A stretch of DNA of 64,000 nt, taken from a virus. Shown here in pieces: positions 1 to 9,485 of the stretch (positions are counted from its first letter, which is position 1; every line of letters starts with the position of its first letter). A model generated the notes under the pieces. That model was not told the origin of the DNA. It did not search any database and worked only from the letters and a program-made list of their open reading frames with translations. The DNA lies in IMG/VR virus record IMGVR_UViG_3300043465_001492, positions 1-64,000 of that record, one strand, 5' to 3'. A program made the position numbers and the translations under genes.

Positions 1-643
1 TCAATTTAATTTTATTTTTTTGGGGATTTTTATCATATCCGCTCATTATCATAGATACACTATCTTCAACATTAAATGTATCATCAGATTTAGAATACTC
101 TTCAAAATCTTTTGTCATTTGGTGAACGAGTGATGTTGTAGGCACTACAATCAATACCTTTTGGTCATAATGTTCTAAAAACCAACGAACACATAAGTAG
201 ATAATTAAACTTTTTCCAGAACCTGTAGGAGATATTACAAGACTGCGTCCTTCAGTGCAAGCATGTACATATGCTTCAAGTTGATAGTCTCGTGGTGTTA
301 TCCGTGTTTCACCACCTGTAATATGTAAACTATTTGCATAATCTAACAATGACTGTGATGTTGGTACATCTCGTTCAGTTATGCTAGGATGCAATTCATA
401 ACTATAACCATGAGAGTTTGCAAACTTTAACACTTCAAACAACAGTCCATATGGCAAGCGACCAGTACGCGAATCATAGAGACGCACCTTGCCGTCCCAC
501 ATCTTATTTCGATACAGCGGCATAAACTTATATCCTTCAGCAAAAAAAGTAAAATGTTCTGAAAGCTCCATAAGAATTCCAGAATCATTAGAGACTATTC
601 TCAATGAAGTTTCGTCAACTTTAGTTATGCCTAGGTTTGTCAT
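1..643 (-). CDS. uvsW: UvsW-like DNA/RNA helicase, N-terminal part (runs off the window)
   Basis: About 214 N-terminal residues are visible; the C-terminal helicase lobe lies outside the window. A Walker A motif (SPTGSGKS, about residues 138-145) is followed by a helicase motif Ia-like stretch (VPTTSLVHQM). An N-terminal segment of about 110 residues precedes the ATPase core, with the MWDGKVRLYD and TPRDYQLEA (Q-motif-like) signatures of phage UvsW. In T4, UvsW is a superfamily 2 helicase that unwinds recombination intermediates and R-loops and helps switch from origin- to recombination-dependent replication. The start ATG at 641-643 overlaps the uvsY stop (TGATG), so the two are probably translationally coupled. 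The family is clear; completeness cannot be judged. Confidence 0.93.
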   Translation of the reverse strand, partial: MTNLGITKVDETSLRIVSNDSGILMELSEHFTFFAEGYKFMPLYRNKMWDGKVRLYDSRTGRLPYGLLFEVLKFANSHGYSYELHPSITERDVPTSQSLLDYANSLHITGGETRITPRDYQLEAYVHACTEGRSLVISPTGSGKSLIIYLCVRWFLEHYDQKVLIVVPTTSLVHQMTKDFEEYSKSDDTFNVEDSVSMIMSGYDKNPQKNKIKL

Positions 644-1092
644 CAAACGCCTGACGTAAATCGCTTCCAATCTATAATATTTTTAATTGTAGACTGTCTC
701 CACTTTATATTGTCCATAATATCTTTAAGAGCTTCAACAATTGTAGATTGATATTCTATTTGTCCTTGAAGTTTCATAATATCAGAGTCTGTAGTGTAAA
801 ATAACTCCATATCACTTTTAAGTGGTTTGCTCATACCAGAGAATGGATCATATTGCCATCCTTTGGCATCCATTTCATCTTTAGTCATCTTACCATTATA
901 GTACAACCACTTATCTTTGCGTAAATGAGCCATAGAGAGCTCTTTCTTTTTGAGATTTAACTTTGCAATGCTATAAAGTTCTAGATATTTAGAATGGAGA
1001 CTCGCGCTTTTGACACTTGTTTCATCTAAATTAATCTCATCAATAACGCTGTCAGTTTCCCATAATTTAAGTATATCTTCAAGTTGCATCAT
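643..1092 (-). CDS. uvsY: UvsY-like recombination mediator
   Basis: A 149-aa protein, close to T4 UvsY (137 aa). It has the family's Leu/Trp-rich N-terminus (MQLEDILKLWETDS), a conserved HSKYLELYS helix, a lysine-rich middle and a helical C-terminus ending in an IIDWKRFTSG motif. UvsY is the mediator that loads the UvsX recombinase onto gp32-coated single-stranded DNA. It lies directly upstream of uvsW with a one-base overlap, as in many exo-T-even phages, where this pair follows the capsid gene. Two ATGs are adjacent at the start; either is possible and they differ by one residue. No uvsX is present in this window. Confidence 0.87.
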   Translation of the reverse strand: MMQLEDILKLWETDSVIDEINLDETSVKSASLHSKYLELYSIAKLNLKKKELSMAHLRKDKWLYYNGKMTKDEMDAKGWQYDPFSGMSKPLKSDMELFYTTDSDIMKLQGQIEYQSTIVEALKDIMDNIKWRQSTIKNIIDWKRFTSGV

Positions 1093-1108
1093 ATATTATA
1101 TATCTATA

Positions 1109-1564
1109 TCACTCTATAAATTCAAAATAGTCATATCTAAAAGTAACATCTACATAGGCATATTCTGAATCAGTTTGTTGTACGCTAAATTCAATCCCAC
1201 CAATATTTGTTGGAAAAGCATTTGCAAAACGTACGCTACGTGATATATTATTATGATTTGTTAAAAAGTGTAATGACATATCATAGTTAACAGGTGCATC
1301 AGATGATGTATTAGCATAGATCCAATTAAAAATCTCTCGATATGACTCTAAACTTTCATCTATTGCAATGCGTACAGTTAATGGATCATATGCCAACTTA
1401 TCGCCTGGAACAAACCCTTGTAAGTTTCGAAATCCAGTAGTTACCTCTGGTAATGACACAGCAGGAAAACTTGCACTTACCGCAAAATATTGGGTATGCT
1501 TAAAATTTTCAGCATGTATGTAGAGTTTGAATCCAGTTAACGCTAATAAATTTGAATCTATCAT
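1109..1564 (-). CDS. gp19-family tail-tube paralogue (tube-like virion protein)
   Basis: A 151-aa protein that resembles the true tube protein encoded at 11139-11678. Both carry the AFPTNIGxIE block near the C-terminus followed by a beta strand of alternating aromatic residues, and both have a PEVTTGFRN/EVPYRGRK-type strand near the N-terminus. The T4_gp19 beta-barrel family includes the tube gp19 and the baseplate tube initiator gp54, so this copy is probably a specialised tube-like protein such as an initiator or tail-end component. It sits between gp23 and uvsY, where other T4-like phages carry gp3 or a second gp19-like gene. An ATAAATA element lies only 5 nt upstream of the ATG. Family is confident, exact role is not. 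Confidence 0.65.
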   Translation of the reverse strand: MIDSNLLALTGFKLYIHAENFKHTQYFAVSASFPAVSLPEVTTGFRNLQGFVPGDKLAYDPLTVRIAIDESLESYREIFNWIYANTSSDAPVNYDMSLHFLTNHNNISRSVRFANAFPTNIGGIEFSVQQTDSEYAYVDVTFRYDYFEFIE

Positions 1565-1569
1565 AATAG

Positions 1570-1576
1570 TATTTAT
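1570..1576 (-). promoter_or_regulatory. Late-promoter-like ATAAATA upstream of the tube paralogue
   Basis: The minus strand reads GCATAAATACTATTATG, with the last three bases being the start codon. This matches the T4-type late core (TATAAATA) except for its first base. It would restart transcription after the terminator at 1584-1609, giving a very short leader. Confidence 0.45.
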
Positions 1577-1583
1577 GCAAAAA

Positions 1584-1609
1584 AGAGGCTATCCTTTCGG
1601 ATAGCCTCT
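1584..1609 (-). terminator. Rho-independent terminator after gp23
   Basis: A perfect 11-bp stem (AGAGGCTATCC / GGATAGCCTCT) with a GAAA tetraloop on the minus strand is followed immediately by a run of T residues. It lies about 30 nt after the gp23 stop. This is the only strong factor-independent terminator noticed in the window and probably insulates the abundant capsid transcript from the recombination genes. Confidence 0.9.
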
Positions 1610-1639
1610 AATTTTAAGGTTATTACCTATTGCAACAAA

Positions 1640-2932
1640 TTATGCTGCGTTAGTGTAAGTAGAACCACCGATACCAGTTACTGTGAACTTACGGAAGTAT
1701 GGGTTAGCTGCATTAGCACCTGTACCGCCGTTAGCTGTTGGGTTACCAGCAAATGGGTTAGCAACGAGACCATAACGTGTCTTGAAGCCAATCTTTGGTT
1801 GGAATGTGTCTGGATCAACTGCACGAACCATTGTGAGTGGAACGTATGGGCAATAGAACATACCTGCGTCGTATGCATTTGTACCGCGATAGCCAACAGT
1901 TACATAGTCTTCGGATGCGAATGGGTCGATGAACACCTTGAGGCGGCCATTTACCATACCAGCGAATACATTGCCAGTGTCGTCAACATTGAGGTTGGTT
2001 GCAAGAGCTGGAGCATAGTCAAGCACACCAGCTGCAGCAAGAGCACTTGCAACATTGCTGCTGCAAAGTACAAAGTTTGCCTTACCACGGCGTGTTGCCT
2101 TAGCAACTGCGTTAGCTTCAACTTCAATTTGGAAAAGAAGTGACTTGAACTTCTCAACAGCCCAACGACCATCAGCATCTTGGTCAAGATCGAAAGTACC
2201 ATTGATGCCAGCAACTTGTGCTTTTGCGTTAACGGTATCGATAACTTCACGGTTGATTTCTGCAAGAATCTCAGTGCTGAGGATGTTTGCAAGTTCTGCT
2301 TCTGCATCGAGGCCGTGAACAGCCTTGAGGTCTTGAGCAAGTTCCATTGAATATTCAGCCTTAAGAGCGCGTGTCTTAGCAGTAACGGTTGTTTTGTCAA
2401 CGGTGAATCCCATTTGACCAAAGCCACCAGCAGCAGCTGTACGACCAATTTGAACAGTACCAACAGCTGGATCTGGATCAACATAGCTACCATTTGTACC
2501 ATTGCCAGTGAGAGCTTCACCTTGTGCAGTAGTAACTGGACCACCGAATGCGGTGTCTGGCTTATTGAAGAGAGCTTCAGCAGTATTTACACCAGCTGCA
2601 TTTTGATATTGACTGCGCATAGCGAAGATCAAGCCAGTTGGCATGGTCATTGGCTGAACACCAGCGATATCATAAGCAACGATGTTTGGCATCGCACGAC
2701 GAACAAGGCTGATAAGAACTGGATCCCAGGTCTTAACTGCACCGGTACCGTCACCGATTGAGTTGCCTTCAGCAAGATATGCAGCTTGTGCATTTTCTTC
2801 CTTAAGTGCTTTTTCTTGGTTTTCGAGAAGAACTGCAGTAATTGACTTACGATAGTTGTCCTTGAACTTAGGGGCGTCTTGAGCCTCAAGAATTGGGGCC
2901 CACTTTTTTTCTAGTGTTTCTGAATTAAACAT
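1640..2932 (-). CDS. gp23: Major capsid protein gp23
   Basis: A 430-aa protein with the diagnostic gp23 blocks: a helical N-terminus (FNSETLEKKWAPILE), RRAMPNIVAYDIAGVQPMT, the MRSQYQ segment and the conserved IGFKTRYGLVANPF near the C-terminus. gp23 forms the hexamers of the T4-type head. The N-terminal propeptide is expected to be removed by the gp21 protease after an (I/L)xE motif; LAE at residues 53-55, followed by GNSIGDG, is a good candidate. The gene lies 50 nt after the scaffold gene gp22 and is closed by a strong terminator. No exact TATAAATA lies directly upstream, although AATACTATTATG at its start matches the sequence before the tube paralogue. Confidence 0.97.
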   Translation of the reverse strand: MFNSETLEKKWAPILEAQDAPKFKDNYRKSITAVLLENQEKALKEENAQAAYLAEGNSIGDGTGAVKTWDPVLISLVRRAMPNIVAYDIAGVQPMTMPTGLIFAMRSQYQNAAGVNTAEALFNKPDTAFGGPVTTAQGEALTGNGTNGSYVDPDPAVGTVQIGRTAAAGGFGQMGFTVDKTTVTAKTRALKAEYSMELAQDLKAVHGLDAEAELANILSTEILAEINREVIDTVNAKAQVAGINGTFDLDQDADGRWAVEKFKSLLFQIEVEANAVAKATRRGKANFVLCSSNVASALAAAGVLDYAPALATNLNVDDTGNVFAGMVNGRLKVFIDPFASEDYVTVGYRGTNAYDAGMFYCPYVPLTMVRAVDPDTFQPKIGFKTRYGLVANPFAGNPTANGGTGANAANPYFRKFTVTGIGGSTYTNAA

Positions 2933-2982
2933 AATAGTATTTTTTCTTTATTGTTTGTTGTTGTTTGGGGTTGGAACCTTTA

Positions 2983-4572
2983 TCAACGTACTGGAACAGT
3001 GGCTTCATTTGCCTTGTTCAGACGTGATAATGCGGTCAAGTATTTTTGCATTGCAGGCGAAACTGTTTCTTCTGCAATTGTTTCATTTTCTATAACTGTT
3101 TCGGTTGTTATATAGGAAGATTCATTGGCATTTTCTTCAACCAATGTTTCTGTTTCTTCGACTGCAGCGCCATTAAGGTAAAATTCCTTGATGGTAGCTA
3201 CCTTCTTGCGAAATGATGTTTCTGATGTGCATTCGATATCTTCAAGTAATGACTTGAGTTTTTCAACTTGGGTATCAGCAAGATCTGTTGTAGACTCAGA
3301 GATTACCTTTTCACGAGTAAGGCTATTAACCTTTTCGTTGAGGGCAAGCACTGTGTTTTCCAATTCTGAAGACTCAGTTTGAAGTTGAGCGATTGAAGTT
3401 TCCATCTCAGCGACCAAATCCTTCTTGGATTCAGGCACTTCAATATAGTTTTCAACAAATACTGTCTTGAGTGATTGAATAAAGTTTTCAGCAATTTGTG
3501 TACGAAGTCCGCCTTCGATTGCAACCTCGTTATCTTCTACCCAGCTTTCAACTGCATAGGTAAGATAGTTGTCAATCTTTTCAACGAGTTCGTTTTTAAT
3601 TGTTTCTACTTCTTCAATAAGAGCGACTGCATAGCTTTCTTTAAGAGTTTCTTCAGTTTCTTTGATCTTGCTCTTAACAGCAGCTTCAAAGATTGTAGTA
3701 GCTTTTTCTTTAAACTCTTCAGTCAATCCTGTTTCACTTTCAACGAGACGAGTAATGTCAGATATATCAATTGAGATTGTGTTTTCTTCAATAACTTCTT
3801 CTGATTCTTTCATCTCAACTTCTTTTTCGTCTTCCATTTCTTCGCCAAGACCACTTGTAAGCATACCAATTGCTGAACCATAATCTCCATCAGCCTTTTT
3901 AAGGATGCCTTCAATTGCGGCCATTGCCTTGGTTTCATCATAGTTGTCTCCATGAGCAGCCTTAAGAATACCCTTAGCGTATGAGGTAAACTCTTCATCA
4001 GAGCTTACTTCAGCTTCAGTCATCTTTTTAGCTTCATAATGATATTCTAAATCATCTATTTCTGGATCATAACCATCACTAGCTTCTTTATCAAGCTTCT
4101 TAAAGTCTCCTGATTTAGCAAGACTAATTAATTTTTTTTGTGTATTACCTGTTGCTTCATCACGTATAAACTCCAGAATATGATGTAAACGTATCCATCC
4201 CCAGTCACTTCCAGCAGCGCCATAGACTTTTATGCTTTTAATTATGAGTTTATTGACTTCGTCTTCAGTTATTCCTAATTTCTTTGCAATAGCATAAATT
4301 TGTTTTTTACGTGATGCATTTATAGCTTCAGTCATCTTTTTAGCTTCAGTCATTTCTTCTTCGTCATCTTCACACTCTTCTTCATCCTCTTTTTCGTCTT
4401 CATCAGACTCTTCTTCATCTTCCATGTCTTCTCCCTCTTTCTTACACTTGCCTTCAGCGATCTCAGTTTGTTCCTGATCAAGCTCTAAGGTTTCGTCAAG
4501 AGAAAGTAATGTTTCTTCGTTGATGTCTTCAATGACGACATCTTCTGTGTTTTCAATTATTGTATTTTCCAT
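2983..4572 (-). CDS. gp22: Prohead core scaffold protein gp22 with inserted modules
   Basis: A 529-aa, very acidic, lysine- and glutamate-rich helical protein between the prohead protease and the capsid gene, the fixed position of gp22. The C-terminal 250 residues look like ordinary gp22: long coiled helices, a VESWVEDNEVAIE block and a PAMQKYLTALSRLNK tail. It is much longer than T4 gp22 (about 269 aa). The extra N-terminal half holds an Asp/Glu-rich stretch (about residues 35-75) and two apparently folded helical modules (about 85-180 and 190-245), preceded by EMTEA/KKMTEA repeats that resemble gp21 cleavage sites. gp22 forms the assembly core and is degraded to peptides during maturation. 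Late transcription is expected, but no exact late promoter is visible directly upstream. Confidence 0.85.
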   Translation of the reverse strand: MENTIIENTEDVVIEDINEETLLSLDETLELDQEQTEIAEGKCKKEGEDMEDEEESDEDEKEDEEECEDDEEEMTEAKKMTEAINASRKKQIYAIAKKLGITEDEVNKLIIKSIKVYGAAGSDWGWIRLHHILEFIRDEATGNTQKKLISLAKSGDFKKLDKEASDGYDPEIDDLEYHYEAKKMTEAEVSSDEEFTSYAKGILKAAHGDNYDETKAMAAIEGILKKADGDYGSAIGMLTSGLGEEMEDEKEVEMKESEEVIEENTISIDISDITRLVESETGLTEEFKEKATTIFEAAVKSKIKETEETLKESYAVALIEEVETIKNELVEKIDNYLTYAVESWVEDNEVAIEGGLRTQIAENFIQSLKTVFVENYIEVPESKKDLVAEMETSIAQLQTESSELENTVLALNEKVNSLTREKVISESTTDLADTQVEKLKSLLEDIECTSETSFRKKVATIKEFYLNGAAVEETETLVEENANESSYITTETVIENETIAEETVSPAMQKYLTALSRLNKANEATVPVR

Positions 4573-4592
4573 ATATTACTTTTTTCTATTGT

Positions 4593-5237
4593 TTAGAGTT
4601 TGGAGAGGAAATCAGTCCAGATTTTTGTTTGTGCTTCGGCAAGACTTGCAGAAGAGGCCTTTTTGATTTCTGTCTCATAATTTTCAAGTTGTTGCGCCTT
4701 TAACAAACCATTGTCCCAGATCCATTCGACACCTTCCATAATTCCATTTACAAAAGCAGATGGAGCACTTGGGTCTTGAACAATATCAACTGTTGACAAC
4801 ACAAAGTCGTCATTAACAAAGGATTGGCCGTTTTTACTCGCAACGGTTCCCATACCACGACTAGAGACGCCTAGTTGACAACCACCTTCTAAAAGTCCTT
4901 TCACAATTTTACCCATCGGTGTGTCAAGTATAAGCGCCTTTCCAACAACATCATTGCCGTTCCATTGCAGTTCGGTAATGCGATGTGAAACTTTATCAAG
5001 GTTAATAGTAGGACCTTCTGGGTGATTAAGCTCACCTACAGCACGTCCTTTATTAACATATTCCGCGACGTATTTACGCACGGCTTTTTCTAAAACTGTT
5101 TTTGGATATATACGGCGATTACGATTCACCTGTTCAGCTTGCATAAAAATACCGTCAATGATGAATTTCTTTTCACCATTGTCGGCAGCTTCTGAGATAT
5201 ATCTTAAATCTTCTGAATGTTCGGTAATTAACTTCAT
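4593..5237 (-). CDS. gp21: Prohead core maturation protease gp21
   Basis: A 214-aa protein of the T4 gp21 family (herpesvirus-assemblin-like serine protease fold, MEROPS U9/S80 type). The catalytic histidine is in GELNHPEG (H72) and the nucleophile serine in QLGVSSRGMG (S125 or S126). The conserved NRNRRIYP and VDIVQDPSAPSAF blocks are present. It cleaves gp23, gp22 and the core proteins after (I/L)xE motifs, then autodigests. It is placed between the gp68-like core protein and the scaffold, as in T4. An exact TATAAATA late element ends 17 nt upstream of its ATG. Confidence 0.95.
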   Translation of the reverse strand: MKLITEHSEDLRYISEAADNGEKKFIIDGIFMQAEQVNRNRRIYPKTVLEKAVRKYVAEYVNKGRAVGELNHPEGPTINLDKVSHRITELQWNGNDVVGKALILDTPMGKIVKGLLEGGCQLGVSSRGMGTVASKNGQSFVNDDFVLSTVDIVQDPSAPSAFVNGIMEGVEWIWDNGLLKAQQLENYETEIKKASSASLAEAQTKIWTDFLSKL

Positions 5238-5253
5238 TCGATTGTTGTGTATT

Positions 5254-5261
5254 TATTTATA
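5254..5261 (-). promoter_or_regulatory. T4-type late promoter for gp21
   Basis: An exact TATAAATA on the minus strand, ending 17 nt before the gp21 ATG. T4 late promoters consist of this single -10-like element read by gp55-RNA polymerase with the gp45 clamp. Transcription would begin a few bases before the start codon. Confidence 0.7.
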
Positions 5262-5272
5262 AAAATTAACGT

Positions 5273-5443
5273 TTATACTTCACTTTGTGGCTGTGAAGCG
5301 TTATAGATATTTGCTGATAGTTCAACCTTTTTGATATCTAATACTGTACGAACTTTATCACGTATCATGCCAGAGAATAATGAATTTGAGGTCTCTTTTT
5401 GACCATTCATTAGGCTGTCAATAAATTCTTTTGTTTTTTCCAT
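5273..5443 (-). CDS. Short prohead core protein, gp67/gp68 position
   Basis: A 56-aa ORF (ATG at 5441-5443, TAA at 5273-5275) between the tail-fibre block and the protease gene, where T4 has genes 67 and 68. The sequence starts MEKTKEFIDSLMNGQ and has a helical region with DKVRTVLDIKKVELSANIYN. That pattern (charged helix, then a KKxExAxxIYN-type ending) is seen in small core proteins of T4-like phages. It is probably an internal scaffold component that nucleates the prohead core on the portal. An exact TATAAATA ends 8 nt before its ATG, which strongly supports expression. The assignment rests on position and pattern, not on a full family match. Confidence 0.65.
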   Translation of the reverse strand: MEKTKEFIDSLMNGQKETSNSLFSGMIRDKVRTVLDIKKVELSANIYNASQPQSEV

Positions 5444-5451
5444 ACTTTAAC

Positions 5452-5459
5452 TATTTATA
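5452..5459 (-). promoter_or_regulatory. T4-type late promoter for the gp68-like gene
   Basis: An exact TATAAATA on the minus strand, 8 nt upstream of the ATG at 5443. It is the first late element after the two fibre genes and would drive the core-protease-scaffold series separately from the fibres. Confidence 0.7.
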
Positions 5460-5484
5460 CATTTTATGATTTCAACTTTAATAA

Positions 5485-5877
5485 TTATGCCCAAAATATA
5501 TTTGGAACATTTGGATCTTCTATTGGTCTAGAGACATATACTTCTTGGTCATCCTTTAAAAATGTTTGATTAGATGACCAATAGATAAACTGATCTGCTC
5601 CATCGGGAATTGGAATCCCTACTAAATCACGAAAAAGAACCCAATATCGGCCGTCACCAATTAATGCTGGCTGTTCAATAATGCTTTCTGTTTCAGACTC
5701 ATCGACGATGTCTGTCTGCTGTGCAATAAAATGTTCTCCAATCTCATACAACGCATGCTCATAACTTGCCAGACGCGAGACTATATCCCCACTTTCATTT
5801 TGGACAGCAAAACCATTAGCGAGTCCAAACTGTTGAGCGACTTCTTTAGATGGAAATTTAAGTATATAGTCAATCAT
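5485..5877 (-). CDS. Uncharacterised protein downstream of the fibre genes
   Basis: A 130-aa soluble protein not assigned to a family. It begins MIDYILKFPSKEVAQQFG, has an acidic linker near residues 58-68 (DESETESIIEQ), and then a beta-rich, aromatic C-terminal half (GDGRYWVLFRDLVGIPIP, FIYWSSNQTF). There is no signal peptide or membrane segment. It follows the lectin-like fibre gene by 17 nt and is co-directional, so it may be a fibre-associated structural protein or chaperone. Small proteins with a similar opening occur beside fibre genes in related phages, but no function is claimed. Confidence 0.6.
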   Translation of the reverse strand: MIDYILKFPSKEVAQQFGLANGFAVQNESGDIVSRLASYEHALYEIGEHFIAQQTDIVDESETESIIEQPALIGDGRYWVLFRDLVGIPIPDGADQFIYWSSNQTFLKDDQEVYVSRPIEDPNVPNIFWA

Positions 5878-5894
5878 AAGTAAAGATTATAAAT

Positions 5895-7789
5895 CTAATC
5901 TGGCTGTGTGAGAGCCAGAAGTTTAGGGTTCGGCAATCGGCGACGATAGTATCGAATAGAGGAGATTATTCCATTGGTGTATAATCGCGAAAACCCAACT
6001 GCAGCATCACCAATAGTCAACGTGGTTGGAGAGATGGGCATCGCACCATCAGTGTCTGTTCCAATCAAAGTATTGTTAGCGTAGAACGCATAATCATTCT
6101 GTTTAAATCCTACAGAATATTTTTGAATCTCAAACGGCTGAGCTGCAACCGAAGTAGTAATTGAAACATTTGTTATCGAATTAGATGTATTGTTAAATCC
6201 ACTATATCCAGTACTATTTTGTCTAAATATTCTTAAGCGATTTGATACAGTAGTATCATTTATATCCACCAACATTTGTGAAGTTGAGTAATTAATAGGA
6301 GCATTGAAAATTGCTGATACACATAATGTGCCTTCAAGTGGGTTGTACATCTCAGCGAATCCTGCACCATTAATATCACAAACATCAACACTGCGAATAG
6401 TATTAGCATTCGTAGTTGGATTGTATCGAGTGACAAAAGGTCCAGGTTCAACCTGTGCACCCCAAAGATAAACATCTCCAGATCCATTTCCAGGATAGCT
6501 TATGTTTCCATCCGCAGACGCAATACGCATGTATGTACTCAATAAACCAGCAGTTGGCGTTCGCGTTATTATACACCTCCACCAACCATTTCCAGCATTT
6601 TGCATAGAAGCAGAAAATCCAGTTGATATTGTTCCAATAGTTCCATTAGCAAGATTAAACCATACATTGTCTGGAGTTGGATTTCCAAATCCTAATCGTA
6701 TCCAGTTTCTTGTACCGGCTTTTGCATAGAGACTAAATGTATGAGGAGTTGCAGTATATGTTATGTTTTGCGCTATACCGTGCGCAGCAGTTGAGGCATC
6801 TTCAATAAGTCTATCTGCAGTACGATCTCCAGATGGTGATATTTCAACATTTGAGGAAATAGTTATAGCAGATCGCGTCCAAGTTGTTTCAAAGGCTTCG
6901 CTTTGTCGAACTATATTGGTTCTGCCTTCTTCTGTATAGAGTCCTCGACTTTGCAGAGACGCCGGATCATGATAAAATGATGGAGCAAATCGTGGCGAAG
7001 TGGTTGTTAAGATATATGGTCCAGTAAAAGAGTTTCTTTGAAACTGTCCCATAGCAGCAAACACTCGATTAGCTGGATTTCCAGCATAAACAGGAAGTCG
7101 TACCGTACCATTTATATTATTGATAAAACCTAGAGAAAATGCAACAGAGTTTGTTGTGTTAGCAGTCGCTACTGCAGCTATACTTACTCGATACCAACCA
7201 TCGCCATACGCTTCGATAGTAGGTGTTGTGCCAGGAGCTAAATTTGCAAAGTTACCAACTGTTCCATTGGCAATATTAAAATTTGCATATTGTGCAGTTC
7301 CAAACCCACCACTACCCATAGTAATTTGAATCCAATCAATGCTACCCTCTACTTTTTTTACAAAGAGCGAGCCAGTATAGATCATTCCTAGCATTGTAGT
7401 TATTGCACCAATATTTGTAGTAGATCCATATGAAGCGCAGTTATGTAATGCATTATCTGTAGTTTCTGTAATCAGATAAGCATTTCCACCAAGCGGAGCG
7501 GTTCCACTTAGTGTAGATGTAGTAGCTCCTAAAGCCCACCCTCTGTTTAATATAATTTCATTTGAGTATAGTGCAAAATTTTCATTAGAAAATACTATGC
7601 GTCCAGCGCTATCTACTTCGGTTGCGCCTGAAGCTCGTGAAAATGTTGCAGGTGGACCAACTCTTGAATTTATTAGAAATCCAGCTGGATTATTTGGATC
7701 AATGCTATAAGACTTATCAGCAGCGATTTGTAACTCAAGTGCCAACTGATCACAACTAGAAAGTAAACTACGTGTTGGTTGTAAAATAA

Positions 7790-7793
<4 letters not shown>
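5895..7793 (-). CDS. Tail-fibre/adhesin with two lectin-like modules and a LamG-like end
   Basis: A 632-aa virion-adhesin candidate. Near residues 51-66 it has the FSRASGATEVDSAGRI motif found at the start of phage head-spike/fibre carbohydrate-binding regions. Two related jelly-roll modules follow (about 75-265 and 290-455). Each contains SLFVKK/SLYAKAG, a DGWYR/NGWWR beta strand and a final LWGAQVEPG- or AAMGQFQR-type strand. The C-terminal 165 residues resemble a concanavalin/LamG fold (FEIQKYSVGF...YANNTLIG...ISSIRYYRRRL). It overlaps the collagen-like gene by ATGA, so the two are probably made in fixed ratio and may form one appendage. Its position between portal and prohead core genes is unusual for a fibre. 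Confidence 0.7.
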
Positions 7794-9481
<1,688 letters not shown>

Positions 9482-9485
9482 AGAG

